Origin: Micromonospora coxensis
Lineage (GTDB): Bacteria > Actinomycetota > Actinomycetes > Mycobacteriales > Micromonosporaceae
Length of the DNA stretch: 64,000 bases
Assembly (NCBI RefSeq): GCF_900090295.1
Contig: NZ_LT607753.1
Location: 3,844,001-3,908,000, forward strand
Reading direction: 5' to 3'
Position numbers and translations under genes: made by a program. A model generated the notes under the pieces. The model was not told the DNA's origin. It saw only the letters and a list, made by a program, of their open reading frames with translations, and searched no databases. Below are positions 46,355 to 56,083 of this stretch, piece by piece; the first letter of the stretch is position 1, and the number at the start of each line of letters is the position of its first letter.

Positions 46355-47121
46355 CCACGCAGACGGTGCTCGCCGCGGCGGGCGAGGTCTCCGGGGGTGA
46401 GCAGGTCACCTTCTGGATCCTCGCCCCCCTGGCGCTGATCGGCGCGATCGGCATGGTCCTGGCCCGCAACGCGGTGCACTCCGCGCTCTGGCTGGTGCTG
46501 ACCATGCTCTGCCTGGGCGTGTTCTACGTGCTCCAGGCGGGCCCCTTCATCGGCATGGTGCAGATCATCGTCTACACCGGCGCGATCATGATGCTCTTCC
46601 TCTTCGTGCTGATGCTGGTCGGCCGGGACGCCTCGGACTCGCTCATCGAGACGCTGCGCGGCCAGCGGGTCGCCGCGATCGTGCTGGCCGTCGGCTTCGC
46701 CGGCCTGGTCGGCACCGGCGTGTACCGCGCCCTCGACGGGGTCACCGCGGTCGGGCTCGACCAGCCGAACGCCGAGGGCAACGTGCAGGGCATCGCCCGC
46801 CTGCTCTTCACCAAGTACGTCTTCGCCTTCGAGCTGACCTCGGCGCTGCTGATCACGGCCGCCGTCGGCGCGATGGTGCTGGCGCACGTGGAGCGGCGCA
46901 AGGAGGACCGGATGGACCAGGTCGCCACCATGAAGGCCCGGTTCCGCCCCGGCAACTACCCCGGCCCGAAGCCCGGCCCGGGTGTCTTCGCCACCTCGTC
47001 CTCCGTGGCCACCCCGGCCCGGCTGCCGGACGGCCGGCTCACCGAGCGCAGCATCCCGGAGATCATGCCGGTGCGGGAGCTGACCGCCGAGGAGACCACG
47101 CTGAAGGGGACGGACAAGTAA
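46351..47121 (+). CDS. nuoJ: NADH-quinone oxidoreductase subunit J
   Basis: A 256-aa membrane subunit with five helices (about 20-170), including [26 protein letters not shown] with its pi-bulge helix, then a hydrophilic 85-residue tail. ATG overlaps the nuoI stop. Confidence 0.96.
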   Translation: MTTQTVLAAAGEVSGGEQVTFWILAPLALIGAIGMVLARNAVHSALWLVLTMLCLGVFYVLQAGPFIGMVQIIVYTGAIMMLFLFVLMLVGRDASDSLIETLRGQRVAAIVLAVGFAGLVGTGVYRALDGVTAVGLDQPNAEGNVQGIARLLFTKYVFAFELTSALLITAAVGAMVLAHVERRKEDRMDQVATMKARFRPGNYPGPKPGPGVFATSSSVATPARLPDGRLTERSIPEIMPVRELTAEETTLKGTDK

Positions 47122-47438
47122 TGGATCAGTTCTTCTCGGTCGAGCCGAACTACTACCTGGTCCTCGCGGCGGTGCTGTTCACCATCGGCGCCGTCGGGGT
47201 GCTGGTCCGGCGCAACGCGATCGTGCTGTTCATGTGCGTCGAGCTGATGCTCAACGCGGCGAACCTGACGCTGGTCACCTTCAGCCGGATCAACGGTGAC
47301 CTCAACGGCCAGATCATGGCGTTCTTCGTGATGGTGGTGGCGGCGGCCGAGGTCGTGATCGGGCTCGCGATCATCATGTCGATCTTCCGGACTCGGCGCT
47401 CCGCGAGCGTCGACGACGCCAACCTGCTGAAGTACTGA
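47121..47438 (+). CDS. nuoK: NADH-quinone oxidoreductase subunit K
   Basis: A 105-aa subunit with three helices and the conserved Glu residues of the proton path ([14 protein letters not shown] and [11 protein letters not shown]). TAATG overlap with nuoJ. Confidence 0.97.
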   Translation: MDQFFSVEPNYYLVLAAVLFTIGAVGVLVRRNAIVLFMCVELMLNAANLTLVTFSRINGDLNGQIMAFFVMVVAAAEVVIGLAIIMSIFRTRRSASVDDANLLKY

Positions 47439-47449
47439 GGGGCCCTGCG

Positions 47450-49408
47450 GTGGATGAGATCCTGACGTACGCCCAGGCCGAGCCGGCCGGCACCGTCGCC
47501 TACGCGGAAGCCGGAGGTCTGCTGAGCAGCGTCTGGCTGCTGGTGGCGATCCCGCTGGTCAGCGCGGCGATCCTGCTGCTGCTCGGCCGGCGGGCCGACC
47601 GCTGGGGGCACTGGCTCGGGGTGGCCGCCATCGGCGCCGCGTTCGTGCTCGGGCTGAGCTACTTCTTCCAGCTGCGCGGCCTGGAGAACAAGTCCGTCGA
47701 GCTGAGCCTCTGGGACTTCATCACGGTCGGCGACCTGCGGGTGGACTTCGGTCTGCTCTTCGACCCGCTGGCCGCGGTCTTCGTCCTGCTGATCACCGGG
47801 GTGGGTTTCCTGATCCACCTCTACGCGGTCGAGTACATGGCGCACGACGAGGGCCGGCGACGGTTCTTCGGGTACTTCAACCTCTTCGTCGCCGCGATGC
47901 TGCTGCTGGTGCTCGGCAACAACTACGTGATGCTCTACTTCGGCTGGGAGGGCGTCGGTCTGGCGTCGTACCTGCTGATCTCCTTCTGGTACGGGCGGCC
48001 GAGCGCGGCCACCGCCGGCAAGAAGGCGTTCCTGATGAACCGGGTCGGCGACGCCGGCCTGGCGATCGGCATCTTCATCATGTTCGCCACCCTCGGCACC
48101 ACCCAGTACGACGAGGTCTTCACCGGCGTCGGCGCGCTGACCAGCGGCACCGTGCTGGTGCTGGGCCTGCTCCTGCTGCTCGGCGCGGCCGGCAAGTCCG
48201 GCCAGTTCCCGCTCCAGGCGTGGCTGCCGGACGCGATGGAGGGCCCGACCCCGGTGTCGGCGCTCATCCACGCCGCCACCATGGTGACCGCGGGCGTCTA
48301 CCTGATCGCCCGCTCGAACCCGGTCTTCTCGGCCAACTCCACCCTCCAGCTCGTGGTGGTCAGCGTCGGCGCGATCACGCTGCTGATGGGCTGCCTCATC
48401 GGTGCGGCCAAGGACGACATCAAGCGGGTGCTGGCCTGGTCGACGGTGAGCCAGATCGGCTACATGTTCCTCGGCGTCGGCCTGGGCGGCGCGGCGTACG
48501 CGCTGGCGATCGTGCACCTGCTGGCGCACGGCTTCTTCAAGGCCAACATGTTCCTCGGCGCCGGCTCGGTCATGCACGGCATGAACGACCAGGTCGACAT
48601 CCGCCGTTTCGGCGGGCTGTCGAAGTACATGAAGGTCACCTGGCTGACCTTCATGATGGGGTGGCTCGCCATCATCGGCATGTTCCCCTTCTCCGGCTTC
48701 TTCTCCAAGGAGCCGATCATCGTGGCGGCGTTCGAGCGGGAGGGCTGGACGGCCTGGCTGTTCGGCGGCGCGGCGCTGCTCGGCGCGGGGCTGACCGCCT
48801 TCTACATGACCCGTCTCTTCGTGCTCACCTTCCACGGCCCGAAGCGCTGGACCGAGGACATCGAGCACCCGCACGAGTCGCCGAAGCTGATGACCATCCC
48901 GCTGATCCTGCTGGCGATCGGCTCGGTCGGCGCCGGCTTCCTGCTGGCCACCTCCGTGCCGGACTGGCTGACCGCCACCGCCGGACTGGGTGAGCAGGAG
49001 GAGGGCCACCACGCGGTGCTGTCGCACACCGTCATCACCGTGCTCTCGCTGCTGGTCACCGTGCTCGGTGCCGGGCTCGCCTGGATGCTGTTCCGCAACG
49101 GCACGGCCACCGCGCCGCAGCCGGCGGGCGTGCTGGTCACCGCCGCCCGGCGCAACCTCTACACCGACGCCTTCAACGAGGCGGTCTTCGAGAAGCCGGG
49201 CATCTTCCTCACCCGGGCGCTGGTCTTCCTCGACAACCGGGGCGTCGACGGTCTGGTCAACGGCCTGGCCGCGGCGGTGGGTGGCGGCTCCGGCCGGCTC
49301 CGGCGGCTGCAGACCGGCTTCGTCCGGTCGTACGCGACGTCCATCCTCACCGGCGCGCTGCTCGTGGTGGCCGCGTTCCTGGCCGTCCAGGCGGGGTGGT
49401 TGGCGTGA
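47450..49408 (+). CDS. nuoL: NADH-quinone oxidoreductase subunit L
   Basis: A 652-aa antiporter-like proton-pumping subunit with the C-terminal lateral helix. EYMAHDEGRRRFFGYFNLF, FGWEGVGLASYLLISFWY, KSGQFPLQAWLPDAMEGPTPVSALIHAATMVTAGVYL and the Lys/His channel residues are present. GTG 47450. Its stop overlaps a 21-codon mini-ORF. Confidence 0.97.
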   Translation: MDEILTYAQAEPAGTVAYAEAGGLLSSVWLLVAIPLVSAAILLLLGRRADRWGHWLGVAAIGAAFVLGLSYFFQLRGLENKSVELSLWDFITVGDLRVDFGLLFDPLAAVFVLLITGVGFLIHLYAVEYMAHDEGRRRFFGYFNLFVAAMLLLVLGNNYVMLYFGWEGVGLASYLLISFWYGRPSAATAGKKAFLMNRVGDAGLAIGIFIMFATLGTTQYDEVFTGVGALTSGTVLVLGLLLLLGAAGKSGQFPLQAWLPDAMEGPTPVSALIHAATMVTAGVYLIARSNPVFSANSTLQLVVVSVGAITLLMGCLIGAAKDDIKRVLAWSTVSQIGYMFLGVGLGGAAYALAIVHLLAHGFFKANMFLGAGSVMHGMNDQVDIRRFGGLSKYMKVTWLTFMMGWLAIIGMFPFSGFFSKEPIIVAAFEREGWTAWLFGGAALLGAGLTAFYMTRLFVLTFHGPKRWTEDIEHPHESPKLMTIPLILLAIGSVGAGFLLATSVPDWLTATAGLGEQEEGHHAVLSHTVITVLSLLVTVLGAGLAWMLFRNGTATAPQPAGVLVTAARRNLYTDAFNEAVFEKPGIFLTRALVFLDNRGVDGLVNGLAAAVGGGSGRLRRLQTGFVRSYATSILTGALLVVAAFLAVQAGWLA

Positions 49409-49470
49409 TCGACCTTCAGGCGGCCGTCGCCGGCGGACCGCGCAGTGACGACGGAGGTAAGGCCGCATAA
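49405..49470 (+). CDS. 21-codon mini-ORF bridging nuoL and nuoM
   Basis: GTG 49405 overlaps the nuoL TGA (GTGA), and its TAA overlaps the nuoM ATG (TAATG). It would encode a 21-residue peptide beginning MIDLQAAVAGG. It contains the GGAGGT ribosome site of nuoM. It may serve only to pass ribosomes across the 61-nt gap. Coding is inferred from the two perfect junctions; no family is known. Confidence 0.4.
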   Translation: MIDLQAAVAGGPRSDDGGKAA

Positions 49471-51002
49471 TGTCCGACTTCCCGTTCCTCTCGGTGCTCA
49501 CCGTGGCGCCGCTGGTCGGCGCCCTGGTCGTGGCCTTCCTGCCACGGCGGCGGCCCGAGCTGGCCAAGCAGGTGGCCTTCGCGTGGTCGCTGCTGGTGCT
49601 GGTGCTCTCCGTGGTCATGTGGGTCTCGTTCCAGGTCGACGGCGACCGGCTCCAGTTCCGTGAGTCGTACCCGTGGATCCCGACCTGGGGCGTCAACTTC
49701 ACCTTCGCCGCCGACGGCATCGCGCTGGTCATGCTGATGCTGATCGCGGTGCTGGTGCCGCTGGTGATCCTGGCGTCCTGGCACGACGCCGAGTCGTCGA
49801 AGCGGTCCGTGCCGGTCTACTTCGCCCTGCTGCTCATCCTCGAGAGCACGATGATCGGCGTCTTCGCCGCCGCCGACGTCTTCCTGTTCTACGTGTTCTT
49901 CGAGGTCATGCTGGTGCCGATGTACTTCCTGATCGGCAGCTACGGCGGCCACCAGCGGCAGTACGCGGCGGTGAAGTTCTTCCTCTACTCGCTCGTCGGC
50001 GGTCTGTTCATGCTCGCCGCGGTGATCGGCCTCTGGGTGGTCGGCGGGAAGACCTTCGACTGGCAGACGCTGACCCAGGTGGACATCTCCACCGGCACCG
50101 AGCGTTGGCTGTTCCTCGGCTTCTTCCTCGCCTTCGCCATCAAGGCGCCGTTCTTCCCGTTCCACACCTGGCTGCCGGACGCCGGTGGCGCCGCCCCGGC
50201 GGGCGCCGCCGCGCTGCTGGTCGGCGTGCTGGACAAGGTCGGCACCTTCGGCATCCTGCGGTACTGCCTGCCGCTGTTCCCCGAGGCGTCGAAGTGGTTC
50301 GCCCCGTGGGCGCTGGCGTTGGGCCTGATCGGCATCATCTACGCGGCGCTGCTCGCGGTCGGCCAGTCCGACCTGAAGCGGCTGGTGTCGTACACCTCGA
50401 TCGCGCACTTCGGCTTCATCGGGGTCGGCATCTTCGCCTTCACCACCCAGGCCGGCACCGGCGCGGTGCTCTACATGCTCAACCACGGGCTCGCCACCGG
50501 CCTGCTCTTCCTGGTCGTGGGCATGCTGATCGCCCGCCGCGGCTCGGCGCTGATCAAGGACTTCGGCGGCGCGGGCAAGCTGGTGCCGCTCCTGGCCGGC
50601 GTGCTCTTCTTCGCCGGTCTGGCCTCGCTGGCGCTGCCCGGCACCGCGCCCTTCGTCTCCGAGTTCCTGGTGCTCATCGGCACCTTCACGGTGAACAAGC
50701 CGGTCGCGGTGATCGCCACGCTCGGCATCATCCTGGCCGCCGCGTACGTGCTGTGGATGATCCAGCGGACCACGCAGGGCACGCTCAACCCGGAGCTGAC
50801 CGAGATCGAGCCCATGCGCCGGGACCTCAGCCTGCGCGAGAAGGTCGTGGTCGCCCCGCTGATCGCCCTGATCGTGCTGCTCGGCTTCTACCCGAAGCCG
50901 GTCACCGATGTCATCAACCCCGCCGTCCAGGCGACCATGCAGGACGTCGGCAAGACCGATCCCGCCCCTGAGGTCGGCAGCGTCCAGGAGGCTGCGAAGT
51001 GA
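49470..51002 (+). CDS. nuoM: NADH-quinone oxidoreductase subunit M
   Basis: A 510-aa antiporter-like proton-pumping subunit, about fourteen helices. FFEVMLVPMYFLIGSYGG holds the channel Glu, and FAIKAPFFPFHTWLPDAGGAAPAGAAALLVGVLDKVGTFG the Lys. ATG 49470 after GGAGGT; stop overlaps nuoN. Confidence 0.97.
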   Translation: MSDFPFLSVLTVAPLVGALVVAFLPRRRPELAKQVAFAWSLLVLVLSVVMWVSFQVDGDRLQFRESYPWIPTWGVNFTFAADGIALVMLMLIAVLVPLVILASWHDAESSKRSVPVYFALLLILESTMIGVFAAADVFLFYVFFEVMLVPMYFLIGSYGGHQRQYAAVKFFLYSLVGGLFMLAAVIGLWVVGGKTFDWQTLTQVDISTGTERWLFLGFFLAFAIKAPFFPFHTWLPDAGGAAPAGAAALLVGVLDKVGTFGILRYCLPLFPEASKWFAPWALALGLIGIIYAALLAVGQSDLKRLVSYTSIAHFGFIGVGIFAFTTQAGTGAVLYMLNHGLATGLLFLVVGMLIARRGSALIKDFGGAGKLVPLLAGVLFFAGLASLALPGTAPFVSEFLVLIGTFTVNKPVAVIATLGIILAAAYVLWMIQRTTQGTLNPELTEIEPMRRDLSLREKVVVAPLIALIVLLGFYPKPVTDVINPAVQATMQDVGKTDPAPEVGSVQEAAK

Positions 51003-52552
51003 CCGAGCTGAAACTGCCGTCGATCGACTACGCGGCGCTCGCTCCGATCCTGATCATGCTGGGCGCCGCCCTGCTCGGCGTGCTGGTGGAGGCCTTCGTG
51101 CCGCGCCGCAACCGGCACCTGGCGCAGCTGTCGCTCGCCCTGGCGGCGGTGCTGGCCGCGCTGGTGATGGTGGTGCTCAACGCGGGCGACCGGCTGATCA
51201 CCATCGGCGGGGCGATCGCCATCGACGGTCCGGCGCTCTTCCTCCAGGGCGCGATCCTGGTGCTCGCCGCGATGTCGCTGCTGCTGATCGGTGAGCGTTC
51301 GGTGGAGCGGGGCGGGGCGTTCGTCGCCCAGGCCGCGGTCACCGCCGAGTCGGCCGACGACCGGCGGCAGGCCGAGGGGACCAACGGGGCCACCGAGGTG
51401 TACCCGCTGACCACCTTCGCCATCGGCGGCATGCTGATCTTCGTGGCGGCGAACGACCTGCTGACCATGTTCATCGCGCTGGAGGTCTTCTCCCTGCCGC
51501 TCTACCTGCTCTGCGCGCTGGCCCGTCGCCGGCGGCTGCTGAGCCAGGAGGCGGCGATGAAGTACTTCCTGCTCGGCGCGTACGCCTCGGCGTTCTTCCT
51601 GTTCGGTGTGGCGCTGGTCTACGGCTTCACCGCCGGGATCCCGGGCCGGGCAGCCGGTGTCGACTTCGCCACCGTGCACGCCGCCGTCAAGGAGTCGCCG
51701 GCCAGTGAGGTGCTGCTCTTCGCCGGCATGGCGCTGCTCGCCATCGGCCTGCTCTTCAAGGCCGCCGCGGCGCCGTTCCACGTGTGGACGCCGGACGTCT
51801 ACCAGGGCGCCCCGACGCCGGTCACCAGCTTCATGGCGGCCTGCACCAAGGTCGCCGCCTTCGGCGCCCTGCTGCGGGTCTTCCACGTGGCGTTCGCCGA
51901 CGCGGCCTGGGACTTCACCCCGGTCCTCGGCGCGGTGGCGGTGCTCACCATGCTGGTCGGCGCGGTGCTGGCGGTCACCCAGACCGACATCAAGCGGCTG
52001 CTGGCGTACTCCTCGATCGCCAACGCCGGCTACCTGCTGGTCGGTGTGCTCGCCCCGAGCGGCGCGGGCATCTCCGGCACGATGTTCTACCTGGCCGCGT
52101 ACGGCTTCTCGGTGCTGGCCGCGTTCGCCGTGGTGACCCTGGTGCGCGACGCGGACGGGGAGGCCACCCACCTGTCCCGCTGGGCCGGGCTGGGCCGCCG
52201 CTCGCCGTTCTACGCCGGCATCTTCACCTTCATCCTGCTGGCCTTCGCCGGCATCCCGCTGACCAGTGGCTTCACCAGCAAGTTCGCGGTCTTCGGCCCG
52301 GCGCTGGAGGCCGGCCACGCCTGGCTGGTGGTGGCGGGCGTGCTGACCAGCATGGTGCTGGCCTTCCCGTACCTGCGGGTCGTGGTGATGATGTGGCTCT
52401 CCGAGCCGGGCGAGAGCACCCCGACGGTCACCGTGCCGGGTGGCCTGACCGCCACCGCGCTGATGATCGGCGTGGTGGCCACCCTGGTCCTCGGCGTGGT
52501 CCCGGCCCCGCTGCTCGACCTGGCGACGGACGCCGCGGCGTTCGTCAGATGA
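50999..52552 (+). CDS. nuoN: NADH-quinone oxidoreductase subunit N
   Basis: A 517-aa antiporter-like proton-pumping subunit, last of the operon. EVFSLPLYLLCALARRRRLLSQEAAMKYFLLGAYASAF and FKAAAAPFHVWTPDVYQGAPTPVTSFMAACTKVAAF are family signatures. GTG overlaps the nuoM stop. A 16-bp terminator follows. Confidence 0.97.
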   Translation: MTELKLPSIDYAALAPILIMLGAALLGVLVEAFVPRRNRHLAQLSLALAAVLAALVMVVLNAGDRLITIGGAIAIDGPALFLQGAILVLAAMSLLLIGERSVERGGAFVAQAAVTAESADDRRQAEGTNGATEVYPLTTFAIGGMLIFVAANDLLTMFIALEVFSLPLYLLCALARRRRLLSQEAAMKYFLLGAYASAFFLFGVALVYGFTAGIPGRAAGVDFATVHAAVKESPASEVLLFAGMALLAIGLLFKAAAAPFHVWTPDVYQGAPTPVTSFMAACTKVAAFGALLRVFHVAFADAAWDFTPVLGAVAVLTMLVGAVLAVTQTDIKRLLAYSSIANAGYLLVGVLAPSGAGISGTMFYLAAYGFSVLAAFAVVTLVRDADGEATHLSRWAGLGRRSPFYAGIFTFILLAFAGIPLTSGFTSKFAVFGPALEAGHAWLVVAGVLTSMVLAFPYLRVVVMMWLSEPGESTPTVTVPGGLTATALMIGVVATLVLGVVPAPLLDLATDAAAFVR

Positions 52553-52567
52553 TCCACTCTTTCCGGA

Positions 52568-52603
52568 CGCGGGGCCGGTGCGCGTCGGCGCACCGGCCCC
52601 GCG
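52568..52603 (+). terminator. Perfect 16-bp terminator of the nuo operon
   Basis: CGCGGGGCCGGTGCGC / GCGCACCGGCCCCGCG with a GTCG loop, 15 bp after nuoN. One of the strongest hairpins in the window. Confidence 0.92.
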
Positions 52604-52642
52604 CCTGTATCCCCGCCCCGGAGCAGGTCGAACGGGTGTGGC

Positions 52643-53728
52643 ATGGTTGATGGCGTGGTGATTCCGGCTGGCGAGGGTTCAGGCGTCGTCGGCTCCGGCG
52701 GTCGTCGGAGCCGGGCGGGCACGAGTCAGATCGGCGCGCTCGGCGTCTACCTCGCCGATCCGCGCGTCGAGGCCTCCGTGCTGGGTCTGCTCGACTCCGT
52801 CGAGGCCGACCTGCGGGCCAGCGTGGCCAGCGCCGACCCGTTCGTCACCGAGGCCGCGCGGCACCTGGTGGAGGCCGGCGGCAAGCGGTTCCGGCCGATG
52901 CTGGTGGCGCTGGGCGCCCAGTTCGGTGACCCGGGCGCCGCGCAGGTCGTCCCGGCGGCGGTGGTGATGGAGCTCACCCACCTGGCGACGCTCTACCACG
53001 ACGACGTGATGGACGAGGCGGCCGTGCGGCGGGGCGCGCCGAGCGCCAACTCCCGCTGGACGAACTCGGTGGCCATCCTGGTCGGCGACTACCTCTTCGC
53101 CCGGGCCGCGGACATCGCCGCCGACCTCGGCCCGGAGGCGGTCCGTCTCCAGGCGCGCACCTTCGCCCGCCTGGTCCACGGCCAGATCGCCGAGACCGTC
53201 GGCCCCCGGGCCGGCGAGGACCCGGTCGCGCACTACCTCAACGTGATCGCCGAGAAGACCGGCTCGCTGATCGCCACCTCGGCCCGCTTCGGCGGCATGT
53301 TCGGCGGTGCGAGCGCCGCGCACACCGAGGCCCTCGCCGGGTACGGCGAGACGATCGGGGTGGCGTTCCAGCTCTCCGACGACCTGCTCGACATCGCCAG
53401 CGAGTCGGTGCAGTCGGGCAAGACGCCCGGCACCGACCTGCGCGAGGGCGTACCGACCCTGCCGGTGCTCTACGCCCGGGCGTCGGACGACTCCGACGCG
53501 GCCTCGGTGCGGCTGCGCGAGATCCTGGCGACCGGTCCGCTGGTCGACGACGCGCTGCACGCCGAGGCCCTCGGCCTGCTCCGGGAGAGCCCGGCGCTGA
53601 AGCGGGCCCGGGAGACCGTCCGCAGCTACGCCGAGGACGCCCGGGCGCAGCTCGCCCCGCTGCCGCAGGGCCCGGCCCGCCGCGCCCTGGAATCCCTCTG
53701 CGACCACATCGCCGACCGCACCAGCTGA
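52643..53728 (+). CDS. Long-chain polyprenyl diphosphate synthase
   Basis: A 361-aa trans-prenyltransferase extending allylic diphosphates with IPP. First Asp-rich motif DDVMD in LATLYHDDVMDEAAVRRG, second DDLLD in AFQLSDDLLDIASE, and GGKRFRPMLV. Next to nuo and menaquinone genes, it probably makes the menaquinone side chain, as in octa/nonaprenyl synthases; chain length cannot be set by eye. ATG 52643 is used; GTG 52655 is an alternative. Confidence 0.9.
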   Translation: MVDGVVIPAGEGSGVVGSGGRRSRAGTSQIGALGVYLADPRVEASVLGLLDSVEADLRASVASADPFVTEAARHLVEAGGKRFRPMLVALGAQFGDPGAAQVVPAAVVMELTHLATLYHDDVMDEAAVRRGAPSANSRWTNSVAILVGDYLFARAADIAADLGPEAVRLQARTFARLVHGQIAETVGPRAGEDPVAHYLNVIAEKTGSLIATSARFGGMFGGASAAHTEALAGYGETIGVAFQLSDDLLDIASESVQSGKTPGTDLREGVPTLPVLYARASDDSDAASVRLREILATGPLVDDALHAEALGLLRESPALKRARETVRSYAEDARAQLAPLPQGPARRALESLCDHIADRTS

Positions 53729-53794
53729 CCGGCGTCCCGAGCCCCTCGGTCACCGCCGCCCCCGCGCGGACCCGCCGGGCCGCGCCGGACCGGG

Positions 53795-54979
53795 TCAGCC
53801 CTGCGCGGTGAGCATCCGGCTGCCGAGCAGCATGAGCGCGGCGGCGGCCAGCATCGCCACGGCGGCGGTCAGCCACATCACCGGGTAACCGACGGCGGCG
53901 GCGGTGGCGCCGAGGCCCAGCGGACCGAGGCAGCCGCCCGCGTACACCCCGGTCTGGGTGATCGAGGTGGCGGCGGCGGGCGCCTGCGGGTGCAGCTTCA
54001 CCACGGCGAAGTTCATCAGCCCCGGCCAGGCCCAGCCCAGTCCGAAGCCGAGCACCACGCCCGCCACCAGCGGCACCGCGCCGGTCATCGCGAGCAGGCC
54101 CAGCCCCACGGCCCCGACCACCAGCATCCCGGCGATCACCGAGACGTGCCCCTCGGCCCGCCGGTCGGCCAGCCAGCCCCCGGCGACCCGGGCGGTCACG
54201 CAGACCGCGCTGCCCAGGGTGAGGGTGAGCCCGGCCAGGCCGGGCGCGAGGCCCCGGGCCGCCGCGGAGTCGACCAGGAAGGTGCCCAGGGCGTTCGCCG
54301 CCGCCGCGGCGAGCGTCGCGGCCACCCCGACGACCACCAGGGCCGCGGTGGCCCGGCCGCCGCGCGTCCCGGCGGCCCGTGCCGCCGGTCGGGCCTGCGC
54401 CGGGGGTACGGCGGGCAGGGCGGCCAGGGCGGCGACGGCGGCCGCCGCGAACGCCCAGCGCCAGCCGGCGGTGAGCGCGATGGTGGGTACGGCCGCGCCG
54501 GCGAGCAGCGTGGAGGCCGGGATCGCCGCCTGCTTCACCCCGAAGGAGAGGCCCTGCCGGCGGGCCGGCACGTGCCGGGCCAGCGCGGCGTTGCTGGCGA
54601 GCTGGCCGAGCGCGTTGGCGGCGGCGCTCAACCCCAGCAGGACCAGCAGCGTCGGGTACGAGCGGGCGAGCACCGCGATGGCGAGCAGGCAGCCGGCGGC
54701 CAGCAGGATGCCGGCGCGGCCGACCACGGCCGCGCCGTACCGCTCGACGAGGCGGCCGGAGGGGACCGACGCCAGGGCGCTGACACCGAAGTACACCGAG
54801 ACGGCCAGCCCCAGCCCGGCGGGGGAGAAGCCGAGGTCGTCCCCCATCTGTACGGCGAGGCCGCCGACCAGGAAGACCGGCAGCACGGAGGCGATGGTGG
54901 TGGCGACGGCTCCGGACACGGCGCGCAGCGGGCGCACCGCGGGCGGGCTCGGCGACGGGTCGAGGGCGGTTCCGGTCAT
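53795..54979 (-). CDS. MFS transporter
   Basis: A 394-aa major facilitator with twelve helices, the DDLGFSPAGLGLAVSVYFGVSALASVPSGRLVERYG segment after helix 1 and Ala-rich membrane helices. It is divergent from an IclR regulator gene, 156 bp away, so it probably carries the substrate sensed by that regulator. It is unlike the exporter at 20195, which has a long tail. Substrate unknown. Confidence 0.88.
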   Translation of the reverse strand: MTGTALDPSPSPPAVRPLRAVSGAVATTIASVLPVFLVGGLAVQMGDDLGFSPAGLGLAVSVYFGVSALASVPSGRLVERYGAAVVGRAGILLAAGCLLAIAVLARSYPTLLVLLGLSAAANALGQLASNAALARHVPARRQGLSFGVKQAAIPASTLLAGAAVPTIALTAGWRWAFAAAAVAALAALPAVPPAQARPAARAAGTRGGRATAALVVVGVAATLAAAAANALGTFLVDSAAARGLAPGLAGLTLTLGSAVCVTARVAGGWLADRRAEGHVSVIAGMLVVGAVGLGLLAMTGAVPLVAGVVLGFGLGWAWPGLMNFAVVKLHPQAPAAATSITQTGVYAGGCLGPLGLGATAAAVGYPVMWLTAAVAMLAAAALMLLGSRMLTAQG

Positions 54980-55135
54980 GGTTCCGTCAACCTACGTGAG
55001 CCCGTCTCACGACGACCCGGCGTGTCGGAGCGATACACGCCACGTGCGGGCTGATCTGCCATCCTCGACCCGAACGGGCGTTCCGTCCCGGGCCGGTTTT
55101 TCATATGGTGTAAGTCCCCGGCTGCGGAGGTGGTT
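54980..55135. promoter_or_regulatory. MFS/IclR divergent control region
   Basis: 156 bp shared by both genes. GCGTGT-N9-ACACGC (about 55019-55040) is an inverted repeat of the size IclR proteins bind. AT-richer TTTTTCATATGGTGTAAG lies closer to the IclR start and probably includes its promoter. Confidence 0.5.
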
Positions 55136-55918
55136 GTGCGCGACCCCCTGGCGGAGCCTTCGGACCTGATCCGGAGCGTCTCCCGCGCGCTACGCGTGCT
55201 CGAGTCGGTCGGTCGTGCCCCGAAGGGCCTGACCGTCAAGCAGATCGCCCGGCGGTGCGAGTTGACCGTCGCCACCACGTACCACCTGGTCCGGACCCTG
55301 GCGTACGAGGGCTACGTGATCCGCCGGGAGGACGGCACGTACATCGTGGGGCTGGAGGTGGCCGACCGGTACCGCGAACTGGTGACCGCGTTCCGGGGCC
55401 CGCCCGCGGTCGGTGAGACACTGCGCCGGGCCGCCGCCGACACCGGCTGGAGCCACTACCTCGGCCGCTTCGTGGGCGGCCAGGTGGCCGTCACGGCGGT
55501 CGCCGAGGGGCCGCGCTCGCCGTACCTGGAGGACCTGGTCCCCGGCTTCGACGAGGGGGCGCACGCGACCGCCCTCGGCAAGAGCCTGCTCGCCACCCTC
55601 ACCGCCGAGCAGCGCTTCCGCTACCTGCGCGAGTACGGCATGCGCCCGTTCACCGCGGCCACCCTGACCACCGCCGAGGCGTTCGAGGCGGACCTGGCCG
55701 CCGGGGACCGACGCGGCATGCAGCTGGAGCTGGGGCAGTTCCGGCAGGGGGTGGCCTGCGCGGCGGTGCTGGTGACCCCGGACAAGGACATCGAGCGTCG
55801 GGTGGTGCTGGCCTGCGCGCTGCCGGCCAGCGAGATGATGACCTCCGCCCGGGTGGTCCGGGCCAAGCTGCTGACGGTCGCCCGGTCCGTCGCCGACGGC
55901 ATCGCCACGGAGAGCTGA
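55136..55918 (+). CDS. IclR-family transcriptional regulator
   Basis: A 260-aa regulator. N-terminal winged helix (about 8-75: LIRSVSRALRVLESVG, TVKQIARRCELTVATTYHLVRTLAYEGYV) and a C-terminal effector domain (about 85-255: EGAHATALGKSLLATL, QGVACAAVLV). GTG 55136 is preferred to GTG 55130 because GGAGG lies at 55126-55130. Likely autoregulated and controlling the divergent MFS gene. Confidence 0.9.
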   Translation: MRDPLAEPSDLIRSVSRALRVLESVGRAPKGLTVKQIARRCELTVATTYHLVRTLAYEGYVIRREDGTYIVGLEVADRYRELVTAFRGPPAVGETLRRAAADTGWSHYLGRFVGGQVAVTAVAEGPRSPYLEDLVPGFDEGAHATALGKSLLATLTAEQRFRYLREYGMRPFTAATLTTAEAFEADLAAGDRRGMQLELGQFRQGVACAAVLVTPDKDIERRVVLACALPASEMMTSARVVRAKLLTVARSVADGIATES

Positions 55919-56008
55919 CCAGGGCCGGCTGCTCGTGCCGGTCGCCGTGGCGCTGCCCGCCCAGGCGGAACGGACGCCGCCGGTGGGCAGCGGGCGCGGG
56001 TGTGGACG

Positions 56009-56049
56009 CCGAAAGGGCCCCGTCCCTGGCGGAGAGCGGGGCCCTTCGG
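56009..56049. terminator. Bidirectional terminator hairpin 1
   Basis: CCGAAAGGGCCCCG pairs with CGGGGCCCTTCGG (13 bp, one bulged A, 14-nt loop) between the convergent IclR and phoX genes. Flanking A and U residues suit both directions. Confidence 0.85.
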
Positions 56050-56075
56050 CCGGTGGTCCAGCGCCGGACCACCGG
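56050..56075. terminator. Terminator hairpin 2
   Basis: CCGGTGGTCC / GGACCACCGG, 10-bp perfect stem with a 6-nt loop. It lies directly beside hairpin 1 and 8 bp past the phoX stop. Confidence 0.8.
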
Positions 56076-56083
56076 GGGGAACG

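Noticed and set aside
47153..49732. 859-codon minus-strand open frame over nuoK/L/M
   Set aside because: Arg/Gln/Glu/His-rich shadow translation of hydrophobic codons, typical of antisense frames in high-GC DNA.
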